From Deltaproteobacteria bacterium (GTDB lineage: Bacteria; Desulfobacterota; Syntrophia; Syntrophales; UBA2210), in NCBI GenBank assembly GCA_011056825.1, contig DSBH01000144.1:1-7133 (forward strand): a DNA stretch of 7,133 bases, in the 5' to 3' direction. The notes beneath the pieces are model-generated. The model was not told the DNA's origin. It made no database searches and saw nothing but the letters and a program-made list of their open reading frames with translations. The translations under genes were made by a program, and so were the position numbers. Each line of letters starts with the position of its first letter. The stretch's first letter is position 1. Shown one piece after another: positions 5,445 through 7,133 of the stretch.

Positions 5445-5493
5445 CGTTCAGTTTCACGAGCGGGCCCGGAGCATGCCGGACACTGTCCCGGCC

Positions 5494-7133
5494 TTACGCC
5501 ATTATTTTTCGCGTCTCTTCATCGACGGTCGACCGAATGAACCCCGTCGCTTCCGACAGGGGAATCACCCGAACCTCGCCTGTTTTTCGAAATCTGACTT
5601 CGACGTTTCCTTCCGCCAGTCTCTTCGCGCCGACGGTGATCCGCAACGGAATCCCCAGGAGATCGGCGTCCTTGAACTTCACCCCGGCCCGTTCGTCCCT
5701 GTCGTCGAACAGGGCCTCGAGGCCTTCCGTGATCAGCTCATTATAGATGTTTTCCGCCGCTTGCGACAACTCATCGTCCCCCATGTTGACGGCCGTTATA
5801 ATAACCTGGAAGGGAGCAAGAGACATCGGCCAGACAATGCCGTCGTCGTCGTGGCTCTGCTCGATAGCCGCCGCCGCTATGCGGGACACGCCGATTCCAT
5901 AACATCCCATGATCATGAGTTTTTCCTTGCCGTCCCTGTCCAGGAACGCGGCGTTCATCGCCGTGCTGTACTTCGTTCCCAGTTTAAAAACGTGTCCCAC
6001 CTCAATGCCGCGGGCGAAACTGATTTCGCCTCCACACCGGGGACAACGGTCACCTTTCCGCACGGTCCTGAGGTCTGCGTAAGCGGGAATCGCCACGTCC
6101 CGTCCCAGGTTGCAGTTTTTTACGTGATAATCCTCACGGTTCGCGCCGACCACGAAATTTTTCATGTTCATGATTGAATAATCGGCTATAAGCGAACAAC
6201 GTATACCCCTGGGACCTGCGAACCCTCGGGGGGATCCCGTTACTTTCATGATTTCATCATCCGCCGCCATCTCCAGCGATCCGGCGCCAAGATAATTTTT
6301 TAATTTTGTTTCGTTAATGTCTTCATCGCCCCGAACGAGTATGGCGACTGTCTTTCCATCCGCGTTGAATATAAGGGTTTTCACTATGTCCGTCGGACTG
6401 ACGCCGATGAACGCCGAAACTTCCTCGATGGTCCGGACGTCGGGTGTGTGAACTTCCTCGGCCGGCAGCATGTCCTGCTCAGGAACCGGCTTTTCCTCCG
6501 GCGCCGCCACCTCGGCCTTCTCCAGGTTCGCCGCGTAGTTGCATGACGTGCAATACACCATGGCATCTTCGCCCGAATCGGCCGTCACCAGAAATTCATG
6601 AGAATAACTGCCGCCGATGGCGCCCGTGTCGGCCTCGACCGCGCGAAAAATCATTCCGCAACGCCTGAATATCCGTTCATAGGCTTCGAACATAACGTTA
6701 TAACTTTTTTCAGCCGCTTCTTCGTCCACGTCAAAGCTGTACGCGTCCTTCATAATGAATTCCCGGCTTCTCATGACACCGAAGCGCGGGCGGATTTCGT
6801 CTCGGAACTTGGTTTGTATCTGGTAAAGATTTTTCGGAAGCTGCCTGTAGGTCTGGATTTCGTTTCGCACGATGTCCGTTACCACTTCCTCGTGCGTCGG
6901 ACCGAAGCAGTAATCGCGATTATGACGGTCCCGAAAGCGCAGGAGTTCTTTTCCATACTTATCCCAGCGTCCCGATTCCTGCCACAGCTCTGCGGGCTGG
7001 ACTGCGGGCATGAAAATCTCCTGGGCTCCCGCCCGGTTCATTTCCTCGCGAATAATATTTTCAATTTTTCTGATCGTCCGATACCCCAGGGGCAGGTATG
7101 AATAAACACCGCCGGCAAGCTTGCGTATCATGC
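5494..7133 (-). CDS. proS: Prolyl-tRNA synthetase, bacterial type with editing insertion (N-terminus beyond the right edge)
   Basis: It joins proline to tRNA-Pro using ATP, and hydrolyses mischarged Ala-tRNA-Pro through its inserted domain. The visible 545 residues lack roughly the first 25-30 of a usual 570 or so; the frame stays open to the edge, and the Met at 7131 is internal. Counting from that Met, class II motif 1 is near [10 protein letters not shown] (34-43), motif 2 is [18 protein letters not shown] (108-125), and motif 3 is [10 protein letters not shown] (409-418). The YbaK-like editing domain lies at about 225-345 between motifs 2 and 3, with the conserved lysine in VKTLIF (251). 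CTSC (194-197) and CPRC (363-366) flank it as possible metal-binding pairs. The C-terminal anticodon-binding domain follows (about 440-545). It leads the operon that ends with tRNA-Pro. Confidence 0.97.
   Translation of the reverse strand, partial: MIRKLAGGVYSYLPLGYRTIRKIENIIREEMNRAGAQEIFMPAVQPAELWQESGRWDKYGKELLRFRDRHNRDYCFGPTHEEVVTDIVRNEIQTYRQLPKNLYQIQTKFRDEIRPRFGVMRSREFIMKDAYSFDVDEEAAEKSYNVMFEAYERIFRRCGMIFRAVEADTGAIGGSYSHEFLVTADSGEDAMVYCTSCNYAANLEKAEVAAPEEKPVPEQDMLPAEEVHTPDVRTIEEVSAFIGVSPTDIVKTLIFNADGKTVAILVRGDEDINETKLKNYLGAGSLEMAADDEIMKVTGSPRGFAGPRGIRCSLIADYSIMNMKNFVVGANREDYHVKNCNLGRDVAIPAYADLRTVRKGDRCPRCGGEISFARGIEVGHVFKLGTKYSTAMNAAFLDRDGKEKLMIMGCYGIGVSRIAAAAIEQSHDDDGIVWPMSLAPFQVIITAVNMGDDELSQAAENIYNELITEGLEALFDDRDERAGVKFKDADLLGIPLRITVGAKRLAEGNVEVRFRKTGEVRVIPLSEATGFIRSTVDEETRKIMA

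Noticed and set aside
5460..5493. Dyad CCGGACACTGTCCCGG in the proS-rel gap as an operator or terminator
   Set aside because: The symmetry is imperfect with almost no loop and no T-run follows, so it supports neither an attenuator nor a known operator.
5401..6177. Plus-strand ORF of 258 codons opposite proS and the proS-rel gap
   Set aside because: It is antisense to ProRS catalytic and anticodon-binding regions with no motif or credible ribosome binding site.

Overview
The window has two unlike halves. From about 1063 to the right edge every gene is on the minus strand and forms one compact housekeeping operon. In transcription order it holds prolyl-tRNA synthetase (proS, cut by the right edge), a bifunctional Rel/SpoT (p)ppGpp synthetase-hydrolase, a secreted N-acetylmuramoyl-L-alanine amidase, RNase PH (rph), the XTP/dITP pyrophosphatase (rdgB), and a CCA-encoding tRNA-Pro(UGG). 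A strong intrinsic terminator (1022-1050) ends it. Spacing is tight: about 49 bases proS-rel, 78 bases rel-amidase, a 4-base ATGA overlap amidase-rph, a 4-base GTGA (or 10-base) overlap rph-rdgB, and 32 bases rdgB-tRNA. Gene content, mid-range GC and protein style suggest a Gram-negative anaerobe of the Desulfobacterota (former Deltaproteobacteria, perhaps Syntrophales-like). That placement is inference from recalled family resemblance, not from a search.

The operon's logic is translation quality and stress. ProRS charges tRNA-Pro, and the same transcript carries that tRNA. Rph trims tRNA 3' ends, Rel makes and degrades the alarmone that signals uncharged tRNA, and RdgB removes deaminated purine nucleotides. 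The amidase is a cell-wall enzyme that may also have its own promoter just after the rel stop codon.

Positions 1-1021, on the far side of the tRNA 3' end, look like the decayed end of an integrated phage or genomic island. They hold the tail of an unidentified helical phage-type protein, a small hypothetical ORF with a good ribosome binding site, and then about 550 bases of broken reading frames. Those fragments resemble phage/plasmid ParB-associated proteins: two partial copies of an LGEL...LPPGIDKRLS module and one RNLTKDEW...HGVSPATV piece. Embedded in them are three copies of an 18-base palindrome, GGTTC-N8-GAACC. A plus-strand terminator (943-966), a perfect tandem 12-base repeat (982-1005) and an 11-base inverted copy of the tRNA 3' end (1003-1013) lie between this debris and the tRNA. 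This fits a tRNA-associated integration site. No integrase is in the window.

I see no complete undescribed system here. The parts most worth a second look are the palindrome family, the tRNA-proximal repeats, and the ProRS/Rel/tRNA-Pro co-transcription.
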